Source: Lunularia cruciata (Eukaryota; Streptophyta; Marchantiopsida; Lunulariales; Lunulariaceae). Taken from it: a stretch of DNA of 64,000 nt. Position 1 is the first letter of the stretch, and the number at the start of each line of letters is the position of its first letter. Positions 1 to 10,464 of this stretch are shown piece after piece. The stretch is from NCBI GenBank assembly GCA_948567375.1, contig OX419756.1, positions 54,636,333 through 54,700,332 on the forward strand. Direction: 5' to 3'. The notes under the pieces are model-generated. The model saw only the letters and a list, made by a program, of their open reading frames with translations, made no database searches and had not been told where the DNA came from. The position numbers were made by a program, and so were the translations under genes.

Positions 1-1738
1 GTTGCTGCAACCGCACAACAGCCGCATCACCTAGAAGGCCAGCTGCATCTTCCTCCGCACCTATGATAAGAAGCAAGACAAGACATACATATAAAATGTA
101 CCGGTTAAAGTTGCCTACTTGAGAATCGGAAGACGAAAACAAATAGATTACTCGAATGAAGGCGCATAGTGATAGATAACTTTGACAAGAGCATTACCGA
201 GCAAGCATAAATCTTCATACGCCGACCAGAGAAAGGGATCAAGCATGAGCGCTTGCGTGTAGTGGCCTATTGCTGCTTGCCTCCGATCGGTAAGTCTGCC
301 CGGTCCAGGGCAAGTCCAATATAATTCAATTTTAGTAGCTTTCATCACTTTAAGTCTAAGCGATTTTACAGATCCTTAGAAGACGGAACCCAGAACCACG
401 ACACCTGTAACAGTAAGCTTTGAATCGATATGAATTGGTGACACTAAGGAGCACTATAAACACATCTAATCTGGCAGTATGTCGTGGCCCTAGTTATTTT
501 TCAGATTTCCCGAGATCCTAACCCTGGTTCCACAAGTGGATAGAGGATGAAATGGGTTGGTTTTATTAGGAGAGAAACGAACCTGCAGATCAAACCGAGC
601 AAAAAATATCCAGCCGCTCCATAAGGCACCTGCTTTGAGAAACAACAATTTCGTCAACTTCTATTATTCTGGTAATCAACCTACCGATTGCAATTACCAA
701 GATGTCAAGAACTGGTCTTTGGCATTTGAAACACGGCACTAAGATAAGAGAGAATTTGAGACTAGAAAATTTGAATCCTACCTCGTTGCCGGAACTATTC
801 GGGTACAGCAATGCTGCTTCGGCCTCGACCATACTGTCCATTTCGAAGCAGGCCAGCGCAAAGAGATAGCGGCATTGAGCGGACTTGCTACCTGAATGAG
901 CATTTCAACAGTCGGCTTTCATTCAGGAGTGGAGTGAAGAGAAACTCTGTCAATTTTGCACAATACATTGTAGTATAATTACTCCCATGCTTTCGAAATT
1001 TTACAACAATAAGATTGGATTTTATTGCCAGCTCCTATGCCAGGCATAGATATGACAGTCCTCGGCAATAGCCTCAGAAAAGGTAATGTGGACAACAACA
1101 ACTACAAGTGATCTCGTTTATCTTCACTGACACAGAACTTGATAAATTAACTCGATCAAGGGAGACCCACGTGCATGACAGAATTCATATGCAGAGGACT
1201 TCCGAAGGCATGCATTTGTTGAAGTGATTCATCTAACCTTTGAGAATATGATAAGCACGGTAGGGTTGATTGTTTCGAAAGTAGCAGGTCGCAAGCAAGT
1301 GAAGATTATTCTGATTTCCAGCACAAAGACGAAATTGAAACAAAATGAGTTGGCACTCGGCACAAGGAAATTGTGAGAAGGATGAGCGCAAAGAGCTGAG
1401 TCTATTTATTCTGAACCTTACACTGTGAACTTGCTGTAATAGACGAAATATCTGAATAAAGAGAAAATCCTTCAAAATCTGCGACCTGCCGAAAAGTCTT
1501 TCATCCGTAATTACTACCGTGAGAAACTAGATGCCACCAGACTGCGGAACTTCAACAAAAACGTTGAGTGCTATTGTTAGAGTTGTTACACGAGACTGCA
1601 ACGGAGACATTATAATTTTGCACGGGGCAGTACCTCAGATGGATATTCCGCGTACAATCGCTCGCATAGAAAAGTTGCATTGCGATAGAGGTATACTCTG
1701 AGAGATGCACACACGCTTTCAATCAGAGTAGCCTCCAT
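1..1738 (-). CDS. CDC27B: Anaphase-promoting complex subunit 3 (CDC27/HOBBIT), first six exons
   Basis: APC3 is a TPR scaffold of the anaphase-promoting complex, the nuclear E3 ubiquitin ligase that destroys cyclins and securin. The ATG is at 1736-1738. Exons read 1634-1738, 1238-1310, 782-891, 583-629, 198-295 and 1-60 (cut by the window edge), with GT donors, AG acceptors and matching phases (0,1,0,2,1). The joined product (about 164 residues) starts MEATLIESVCASLR and holds FLCERLYAEYPSE, LLATCYFRNNQPYRAYHILKG, CRYLFALACFEMD, GAAGYFLLGLICR and LTDRRQAAIGHYTQAL, which are hallmark N-terminal TPR segments of plant CDC27. Known plant family members are about 700-750 residues, so roughly three quarters lies beyond the left edge. 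No stop or frameshift is seen in the exons, so the gene looks functional. The paralogue (CDC27A versus B) cannot be settled from this part; the symbol is by best resemblance. Confidence 0.93.
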
Positions 1739-2939
1739 ATTTGAAATTTTCGACTGCTCTTGGCATCCACCTCTCACCCAATAGCGCTACTCCTCCTCGC
1801 TAGTCTTCTACTCCCTCCCATTTCTTTTAACCTGAAACCCGAGATGCCTCCGAGGCTATTCTACTCCCCCTGGACTTTACCTTCACTTTGGCTTTTCCCC
1901 TACAAGCTCAGCCCAGCGTCAATCCTTGATCGTTCTGTCAGACAGCATTGTCCAATTGTCCAAATCCGCTGTCTAGGCCTTCTCTTCCGCCTCAATGCAC
2001 CGCGATCCACGACTTTTTCGCATCCTGCTTCTACTGTTGCGCTACTGCTGCTCTCCTCGTCCTTGCTTCATCTGTTCGTTCATTCAAACCAAAGGTTCCG
2101 TTCACTACAGTAAGCGTAGTCTCTCTCACTCACTGTTACGAATCAAACTTACATTCCTTTCTTCTCCTCTCCTCTCCTCTCCACTCCTCTTTAGCGTAGT
2201 TCAGTGGCTTAGGGTTCAACCTGTTTGAAATCGCGAGCCCGGGAGCGAGCAAAGCTGTATGAAGAGGTATATCCATTCCCCTTTGCTCACGTTTCGATCT
2301 TGACCGTTGCAATCGATATTCTCTACAGTAGTCCAAAGTATTTCCGCGGTGTTCGAGTACAGAAGTTGGTTGGTCCTCCCTCTGAAGCTCGGCTCTTCCA
2401 CTTCCACTTCCACTTCCTCCACTGTCCGTCAAAGCAGAGTTGCGGTGTCGAGGTTCTAGTTAGGTGCCCATGTATAATGCATGGACTAGTTTGTCTTGGA
2501 AGTTTACCCAAACAACTCTCAAGACAAATATTTATAATTTATTTTCTAATAAGTTTTTTGATATTATTTTTATATTTTAATTTTATTATTTTAAAAATAA
2601 TAATATGTCATATTTATTATATATTTTATTTATTTTATTTTTAAATATTATATTCAAATAAATATTTAGGACTTCATATTTTGGAATCTATATTTTTAAC
2701 ATTAGAAATAATAATTTTATATAAAATTTTGAAATCTATATTCTGGTTATAATTTATATCAATTTCATTTATTCACATTATCCTAAAATATTAACTGTAT
2801 ATTTTTACTCTATTATATTCATATAATATTTATATTAAATTACCTTTGAAAATCTAATTCTGCAGTTCATGTTTAATGAATAATGTTATATTAAAATGTA
2901 CAACTCGCACACAATACTAAAGTTATTATTAGGTAGTGA
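1739..2939. promoter_or_regulatory. 5' flank and probable promoter/5'UTR of the APC3 gene
   Basis: The first 700 bases upstream of the APC3 start codon are markedly richer in C and T on the plus strand (GA-rich on the sense strand), with CTCCT/CTCTC runs at about 1785-1830 and 2155-2200. This is typical of a plant 5'UTR or core promoter. From about 2525 composition switches abruptly to very AT-rich DNA. Open frames here (for example 1760-2113 plus and 2225-2644 plus) are low-complexity and resemble nothing known. No TATA box could be assigned with confidence. Confidence 0.45.
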
Positions 2940-3168
2940 AGAAGAAAGGTGATTGTGTAGGAAAAATGAAGGAGTGGAATACCCCACCAAGCCGTACAAG
3001 GGAGAGACAAAAAAGGTAACATGGGGCTAAGCCACAATAGAGTCTGTATGAGAAATCTGCCCTACCGCACCTAAAATATTCGAGCTATGCAAGTCGTACA
3101 GTCTACACACAACTGGAGCATCCGAAAAAACATGACCTAATGTGATTGCTCTCCTATGGATTGCAATA
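2940..3168 (-). mobile_element. 3' tail of the N-type non-LTR retrotransposon, truncated copy
   Basis: Read on the minus strand this carries the terminal part of the element's frame, with the block SIAIHRRAIT...SSNILGAVGQISHTDSI, followed by the 3' non-coding tail. The same tail recurs at 4072-4580, 29255-29513, 36130-36290 and 37384-37560. It is truncated at its 5' side, as is usual for target-primed retrotransposition. A perfect hairpin starts exactly at the truncation point. Confidence 0.7.
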
Positions 3169-3212
3169 GATTCAGCTAGCATAACTCCTAAGGTAGTTAT
3201 GCTAGCTGAATC
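3169..3212. repeat. Perfect short inverted repeat (18-bp arms, 8-nt loop)
   Basis: The arms 3169-3186 and 3195-3212 are exact reverse complements (core TTCAGCTAGCATAACT). The hairpin sits at the 5' boundary of the truncated non-LTR tail. It may come from snap-back DNA synthesis during insertion or repair. Confidence 0.85.
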
Positions 3213-3936
3213 GTAATTATTCACATTCTACACTTGAACTTTGATTGCATGAGACCTTAATACTACTCCATACCGTTGGTTGGTTGGTTGTTTGTTGGTT
3301 GGAGCTAACAAGGAACCCTTAATGCTAATTTATTTAGCAATGCAATTGTAATATTTATGATCTTGTTTGTGATGATTTTACTCTTTTACATATCATGATT
3401 TTTCTTCAAATTGCAGATATTACATTTATTCTTCGACAAATAAACCACTAAGTACTCAATCTACCATAAAATTATATTTTTTAATGGACGTTATTAAGTA
3501 TGTAGACCAAAGCATACAAAAATTGCAGAATATTTCAACATAATATGAAGAGTTTGTGTATTTTTCCTTCATGCCTTTTGGTTGACATGAAGTCTTTATT
3601 GCATTATACATATTCATACATAATGACTAACTTTAAATTCTTGTAATGTTTAAGCTCTAATATAATTCTTATTTTATTAATTAAATTGAAATAGATGTTA
3701 ATCATACACAATTGATATATTATTATTTGTTATTATGAACATCTAAGCAAGGTAATTCTTGTTCTAATACTTCTTCCGACTTGAGAGTCTTATAGTCAAT
3801 AAACTAATGTCTAGTCATTTATCCACACAAAAATTTAATCATGATAGTTGTAAAAAATTCATCAACATTAATTTTCTCAGTGTTGATGTATACTTTGTGG
3901 AAACTATTTGTAAAGATATTTGTGGTAGTTTATATG
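3213..3936. other. AT-rich intergenic stretch, no gene seen
   Basis: About 720 bases of AT-rich DNA with a short run of TTGGTTGG/TTGGTTGT repeats near 3277-3301. I see no coding similarity or RNA gene. The one short open frame that begins at 3807 is AT-biased and has no recognizable motif. Confidence 0.5.
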
Positions 3937-4377
3937 AACATCTCAAACATATTTTGATAAGAAGGAACTTCTTATTTAGACAAAAACAAATGTTGAATTT
4001 TGGTAATGTACAAACAAAAATTTCAATATCTTTTCATAAGAAGTAGATTTCTTCTTATTTAGAAGAAACACGTGACCATATAGAACACATGAAGGATGAG
4101 AAGACCCAATCAAGCCATATAAGGGAGAGACAAAAGAGATAAAATGGGACTAGGCTCCAATAGTATTGATATGAAAAATCAAACATCTCAAACATATTTT
4201 GATAAGAATGAACTTCTTATTTAGACAAGAACAAATGTGGAATTTTGGTACTGTAAAAAAATGATTATTTCAATATCTTTTCATAAGATTATATTTCTCT
4301 TATTTAGAAGAAACACGTGACCACATAGAACACATGAAGGATGAGAATACCACATCAAGCCATATAAAGGAGAAACA
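3937..4377. repeat. Imperfect tandem duplication, about 245-bp period, with a nested 61-bp duplication
   Basis: The sequence starting AACATCTCAAACATATTTTG at 3937 restarts at 4182 with scattered mismatches, so a 245-bp unit holding AT-rich flank plus non-LTR tail has been copied in tandem. A second, smaller direct duplication follows: GTGACCACATAGAACACATG at about 4317 restarts as GTGACCACATAAAACACATG at about 4378. Confidence 0.75.
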
Positions 4378-4580
4378 GTGACCACATAAAACACATGAAG
4401 GATGAGAAGATCACATCAAGCCATACAAGGGAGAGACAAAAGAGATAAAATTTGACTAGGCTCCAGTATTGATATGAGAAATCTGCCCTACCGCACCTAA
4501 GATATCTGAGCTATGCAAGTTGTAAGGTTTACAAAATATTGTAGCATCCGAAGAAGCATCACCTAGTGTGAGGAAACAAA
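4072..4580 (-). mobile_element. Three tandem partial copies of the non-LTR element 3' tail
   Basis: Tail copies begin near 4085, 4330 and 4390, each with ACATGAAGGATGAGAAG followed by the AAGCCATA..GGGAGAGACAAAAGAG block. Only the last one (to about 4580) extends into the GAAATCTGCCCTACCGCAC and GCATCCGAA blocks that encode the element's C-terminal residues on the minus strand. The multiplication is best explained by the local tandem duplications at 3937-4377 rather than by three insertions. Confidence 0.7.
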
Positions 4581-6785
4581 GTATGTAATTTGAAAATCTG
4601 ATTGCATTGGACAAAAATCAATGTACTTTGTTCACTTATCATTAAATTATACTAAAAATATGTAGATCCTCTACCACATCTTTAATTCTATCAAATACAT
4701 ACAAATCCAACATAAGCCCATTGTTGTATAATCTATATTTCTAGATAGTTCAAGTGTTGACTCTACACCCTAACAAGTATACATATGAGGTAATTACACT
4801 ACCAAGATTTATTTTGGTACAACTATAATTGATGGATTTTGTTCAACTTCTTTTTAGTTCTTCTTCTTCTTCTCTTTTCTTGTCTTCTTATATATTTTTT
4901 ACAAAGAGAATAATATTTTATTATTATTTATTCACTATGGACACCATTAGAGCCAAAGATTCACTTCTAATCAATCATTCCGCCCAATTGTCTCAATGTA
5001 GCCTACAGATTTGACAAGACTATTTCATTTGCTTCAACCTATGGAAATAATGATTATTAAATCATGACAGATCTAATTTTTAATAATATAATAATCATGA
5101 CAGATTTTACTTTTTAATATCTACAAATCATATTATACAGATATACATATTTTAATATCAAGTGTACTCTTTAGACATTATCACGTAGTTTGATTCCATA
5201 ACTCATTAGAATCACCAATAACTAGATAAACTTTAAACATTTATCTGAGATGAAGTACTTGGATGCATTTACCTTCTCCTCATAAGCTATAAATTGGAGG
5301 GATAATAAAAGGTTCATCACTTGAATCCCTTGTTTTTACATAGCTTTGATTAAATCAATGGAATTTGAGATAATAAACAATCTAATCTTTTGCCATAAAA
5401 ACAACAAAAAATTGTCATCAACTCTTAATAATAACTTACAGGTCCTTAAAACTACGACCAGTAGTCATGCACATAGTAGCCTAAATAGTTAATTGAGCTC
5501 ATGGAAGACTTTGAAGAAAGCTGAAAGAAGGGGAAGACCTTATTCATTGACAACATTATATTTATATATATATAATGTTGTCAATATATATGTTTCTACC
5601 CATAACAAAAGCTTTTCTATAAAATTTGATGAATATTCTATTAGTCTTGTTCAACAAGAGTCAAATACACAAATTGAATTATAGTTCAAAAGACCTCACC
5701 TAGGTTGTTTGTTCATATGCAAAGTACTAAACTTTTAGCTTGATATGAGCACCTTAAATGCTTTTTGGGATATATTTGCAAGGTGTAGAACTAAACTAGA
5801 TACCCAATACTAAGAAAATGTTATCAAAAACTACAAAAGTGGCTAGGTATTAGATTCATAGGCATATTAATTTAAGACTAATATTAGTAAATTTGGATGT
5901 TTAGTGTTTGGATTTGGAAATTGAAGGTTTGATCAAGCTAACTTAAATAATGTTGTATTTAAGAGATCAAGAGTTAAAGAGATAATCATGTTTGTGTTCA
6001 AATTGTGAAAATTTTGATTTAAAATTTGATGTATAGACTTTTAGTAACTTTTCAATCTTATGCTTGTTAAAATCATGATTCTTGCATTGAAATTCTTTTT
6101 GAATTTTAAGTCCAATAACTTCTAAGTTTTAGAAGAATTAAGCACTAAAAGCAACAACTTTTTTGAAATAAAATTGCTTTCTACTTTTTCTTTTTCTTAC
6201 TTTCTACCTATGTTATACTTATAGTGAAAACTTCTTCTAAACTAAGTTTCAAGTGATTGAATTGCCTTTCAAGTGATATTTAAATGTTGTATATAGTGAG
6301 ACCAAAATCATAAAATATTGAACTTCAGTTACAAATTAAGAGGAAAAGGAGACAAGCTTTTTCTCTCGTGTACACTTCTTATGATTTTGAGAACAAAGCT
6401 AAAACAACTCCAAGAGTAAAATGCAACTCATTAACAAATTTGGAGTTTGAGGTTTTTAATGGTAGATTAATGAAAGGTATTTTGCTGGTAGATTTTTTAT
6501 TACTTTCAATTTAGATTTTTATATCCATCTTGGATAGTATTGATATTGGAAAGCTCCTTGAATTTTTAAGCCAATGACACCAAAATCATTCAAATATTAA
6601 TCTAAATATAGTTTTGATGGAGAATTAAAATATGTAAGTATGTTTCCTCTTTGGTACTTATTTTACAAATTTGGAAGTAAAGAAAACTGAGACTAAAGTA
6701 TAAGTGATCTCAATAATATTTAGTTGAACAATAAATTTTTTGATAACTTATTTGTCTAGCATTTAATTTTGGTGATCATGATAAT
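4581..6785. other. AT-rich intergenic DNA, no gene seen
   Basis: About 2.2 kb of strongly AT-rich sequence without a coding signal, LTR or RNA gene that I can recognize. Apart from the palindrome at 5546-5585 I see no structure. It may be very old, unrecognizable transposon DNA. Confidence 0.5.
5546..5585. repeat. Perfect 15-bp inverted repeat around an AT-only loop
   Basis: The arms 5546-5560 (ATTGACAACATTATA) and 5571-5585 are exact reverse complements separated by ten A/T bases. It could be a cruciform or a snap-back duplication. No flanking target duplication was found. Confidence 0.8.
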
Positions 6786-7224
6786 TTTAAAAGACCAATG
6801 AGAGAAATAGGAAAATAGAATACCAAACTGGAAGATCACATTGTAACTCTTAAGTGAGAGAAGCTCTAAATGATTAGCATGAATTTGGGTTTGGGTATTT
6901 ATAATGAAGCAATACAAGCCCTAAAGAAACTTCTAATGAAGCTTCTTTATGGAAGTGCAAGCTAAGCTAGCAAAGAAGATTCCAAGGAGCTTCATTCTAA
7001 AAGCAACATACTTGGTATACAAGCTAAATTTACTCTTATCTTGATGTGCAAGTTACCTAATTCTTGGAAAGTACATAGAAGCTTCACACAAAGAAGTTTT
7101 AGAACATTTTACCAAGAAGCTTCCTATATGTTTCTAGAAAAATTTTAGAATTTTTAGCTATATTTGGTTAATTTTTTTAACTCATTAATTATTGCTAATT
7201 GTCTACTAACTCTATTTTATTACA
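6786..7224 (-). repeat. G1 3' LTR (left)
   Basis: About 439 bp. It aligns with 18270-18713 through shared blocks such as AGATCACAT, ATGATTAGCATGAATTTG, TATTTATAATGAAGCAATACAAGC and repeated AAGCTTC motifs, and ends ...TTATTACA next to a worn polypurine tract (TATTCTCCCACAAC on the plus strand). The outer end has lost the canonical TG. Confidence 0.82.
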
Positions 7225-8480
7225 TATTCTCCCACAACTAGTTGGTTCAATCCTTGTTCCCCTGGAAATTTCAAACTCTTATATGGTCGTGTGTGCATTA
7301 TGGAGATGAGAAAGAGGCTCCTATGTGGCATTAAGAGGAGGATACACTTTCCAAAGGACCTTATATTTAGTGTATCATGGGTGGACATGTTGGATGTCAC
7401 GACATGCAAGTATATGATGAACTTTTTATTATCCATGATTGTTGACAAGGATGGAAGGAGGAGAGGGTAGAACACAAGTATGAAAGGAAGATGGGTTAGA
7501 AACAAAAGGTTTTAACTTCAAAAACATGGAAGACAAGATGGATCTACATATGACTAGGAAAGGAAAGTAGAATGGCAACAAGAGTATCAATACGAGTAAT
7601 ATCAAATGGACCTATCCAATTAGGAAATGTTTATGAACTTGGGTGTCAAGTGTGAGAGAAAGGTTATTAGAAGAAAGCATGATCTTATTGCCTAATTGAT
7701 AGGTGAGATTGCAACAATAATTATCAACATTTGCTTTTGCCAATGAGTAATAAGAAGATGAGGCTTGGTGTAAGGATTTAGATACCATGAACAAGATGAT
7801 GGAAGTACAAGGAATGTGAGATGGTGGGAGAGCAAGAAAGGAACATAGAACAAGTGGATTTTGCTAAAAAATAAGGAAGAGAAGAGAGAATCCAATGCTT
7901 GCCTACTTGGAATTATTGTAGGCAAACAAAATAGCCACAAGATAAGTATCCAAGGAGTGTGGTGAACATTGATAAAGGCACAAAGTATATCTTCCAAGGT
8001 GCAAATTTACATGTTTGGTTTACCCATCAATTTGAGGATGATAGGTCATAGATGAAGCAAACTTTGTGCTAAGTAGCTTGAAGAGTGCTTGCTAAAATTT
8101 ACCAACAAATCAATGATCACAATTAGAGATGATAATACTTGGCATCCCATGGTGCTTGAAGACAATATTAAATTAAATATTTGCTAATATTGGACCATCC
8201 ATGGTAGGTGCCAAGTGAATTTGTTTGCTAAGTTTATTAATAAACATCACAATAGTTGTATAGCCTAATTCATATTGGGCAAGGATGCGATGAGTTCAAG
8301 ACTTACATGTTCTCATTGTGTAGATAGAATGAGGAATGGTTGAAGTTATACATTTGGTTTATGGTTGATGATCCTATTGCATTGGTAGCTCTCACAAGAT
8401 AAAACCCAAATTTATTATTCCATGTTTATGTACCACCATTGATGTTGAAGGGTACTCAAGGTTTTATCCACACTCATGTG
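7225..8480 (-). pseudogene. G1 integrase and chromodomain remnant
   Basis: Minus-strand reading gives a chromodomain near 7300-7440 (KYKVLWK then ATxEPLSHLHNA, with a stop where G3 has the conserved Trp) and integrase core fragments up to about 8480. In the core the second catalytic position reads ISN rather than the usual ISD (near 8115-8130). The same change occurs in G3 and G4. The frame changes many times and contains numerous stops. In an active element this module would insert cDNA and target it to marked chromatin. Confidence 0.72.
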
Positions 8481-10300
8481 ACTAACAATTGGTAAGTCAT
8501 GGGCCTATTTAAGCCATTCAAGTCAAAAATTACCCATGATTAGAACCTAGATCCATTTCTCATAGAATAGAAGACACTCCTTGAATGAAAAAGTGTTATA
8601 TTCATTGTTGTGTGATGTTAGATGACTTTGCACTAGCTGAAAGAAGAGCTCCCATTGTAAAGAAATCTTGAAATATATATGTACCTTTGATTATATCAAC
8701 ACCATAGCAATTGTTGCTATGGTGTTGTTTAGGAAAATCTTCAAAGTAGGTTATTGTGACACAACATTGGAAGGACATGGAACTTGCTAAGTTTTTACTC
8801 AAGCTTTATATCAAATAATTGAAGTTGTTCCTCCTCTTAATGGTATATACTGTTCATGTACTCCAAATGTAAGATCTACAACAAGAATTTATGATTTGTA
8901 TAAACACTTATTACCTCTTTGCTTAATATCAACCAATTGTAGTTGTTCCTCCTATTAATGGTATAGACTCTTCATACTCCAAATGTAAGATCTACAATAA
9001 GAATTTGTGATTGATTTGCATAATCACTTGTTTCTCCAAGAGGTAATGTCTCCATAACTTTGCCATATATACATATACCATTGCAATTGTTCTTAATCCC
9101 AAGGAAGATAATTCCTTTCTATTGTGTTGATTCCGAATGAGATAGAAAGACAATGGGATGTAATCTATCTAGAAATTCTTTTTGCAACACAAATCCAATA
9201 GTCAAGTTAGAAGCTTTAAAATCAACCACATAAGGTATGAGAGGATAATATGGTCAGAAGATGGGTTATAAAGATGCCATATGCTTTAGTTTCTTGAATG
9301 CTCCTTTGGTTTGGTAGTCCACTCAAAGCTTGTTACTTTCTCCAAGAGATCAATCAACAAGGTTGTCATATGAGCACAATACTGGATGAATCATTAGTAA
9401 AAAATTACCAATCTACTAAATCTCTAAACTTTAGTAGTATCCTCAAGAGTAAGCCAATTGGTAATGGCTTTGATTTTCACATCGTTTATCTTGATCCACT
9501 TCACTAGAACCTTATGGCCCAAGAAGGTGACTTCCTTCTACCAAAGGGCATACTTGGACTTCTTTTAGTAGAACTTCCATTATCATCTCAAGACTTCTCA
9601 TATATGGTTCGTGTGTTTTGCTTCTGTCTTATTGTAAATCAAAATTTCATCCAAGAGCACTACCGTGTATTGATCTAATAGTTCATCTAACACCCAATGA
9701 ATTTGATCCATGAATATTTTTAAAGCATTAGTGAACCCAAAAGGTAAAACTCTCCACTCAAAAAAACCATACCTTACAAAAAAGGTGATCTTTTGCATAT
9801 CATCTCCATCGATTAGAATTTAATAATAGTCACCTTGAAGATCAAAATTGGAGAAGTACCGTGCTCAACTTAATTGATCTAACAAGTAATCAATTTGAGG
9901 CAAGAGATATGTATTCTGAGTATTTATTTATTGAGACTCTAATAGTCAATGCAAAATCAAAGTTCTACATCCTTATTTGGAAAAAACAGTTCTCCAAGAG
10001 GATGTATTAAGTCATATAAAATCCTTTTCCAACACCTCAATCAATTTTATTTGAAGCTCTTTTAACTGAGATGAGATGATGAGATCAAATAGATAAATAT
10101 ACTCATTAGAGTACTACTTGACAACACCTTGATCTTGAAGTGCAAACCACAATCAGAAGGCAACTCCTTTGGAAGATCCTCTAGAATTATATTTGCAAAC
10201 TCTTGAACTATGTAATCAATCATTGCTTGTTGAGGTTTCTTATCCTCATCAGATTCTCCTTGCACAATTGGCTTGATCCATATAGTGAAAACAAAAATAT
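8481..10300 (-). pseudogene. G1 reverse transcriptase and RNase H remnant
   Basis: The clearest stretch is 9598-9798, with [14 protein letters not shown] and VVLLDEILIY. The catalytic motif, normally F/Y-x-DD, is LLDE here (GAA at 9647-9649), so the second metal-binding Asp is replaced by Glu. RNase H fragments lie to the left (8500-9200), where a perfect 14-bp hairpin (8697-8727) interrupts the alignment with G4. The N-terminal part of the RT, with a DLPKELPSDCG block like the one in G3, is at about 10062-10200. Confidence 0.75.
8697..8727. repeat. Perfect 14-bp inverted repeat, 3-nt loop
   Basis: CAACACCATAGCAA (8697-8710) and its exact complement (8714-8727) flank TTG. The hairpin lies in the RNase H remnant of G1 and has no counterpart in G4 or G3, so it arose after insertion. 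Confidence 0.85.
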
Positions 10301-10464
10301 CTTCCTCCAATGCTTGTTTTATAGTTACTATACTAATAAACTAATCATCTTGGGATTAACTACTCTTAGGTTTCTTCCTCAAAGGTGCCAAACAACCTCA
10401 TTGATAAGCCTTACCTTGGTATTGTACTTTAATTTGTTGTCGGGCTCAACGAAATTGAACCTTA

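Noticed and set aside
1760..2113. 117-codon plus-strand frame upstream of APC3
   Set aside because: Low-complexity Leu/Ser/Pro text from a CT-rich 5' flank, with competing frames over the same bases and no family resemblance.
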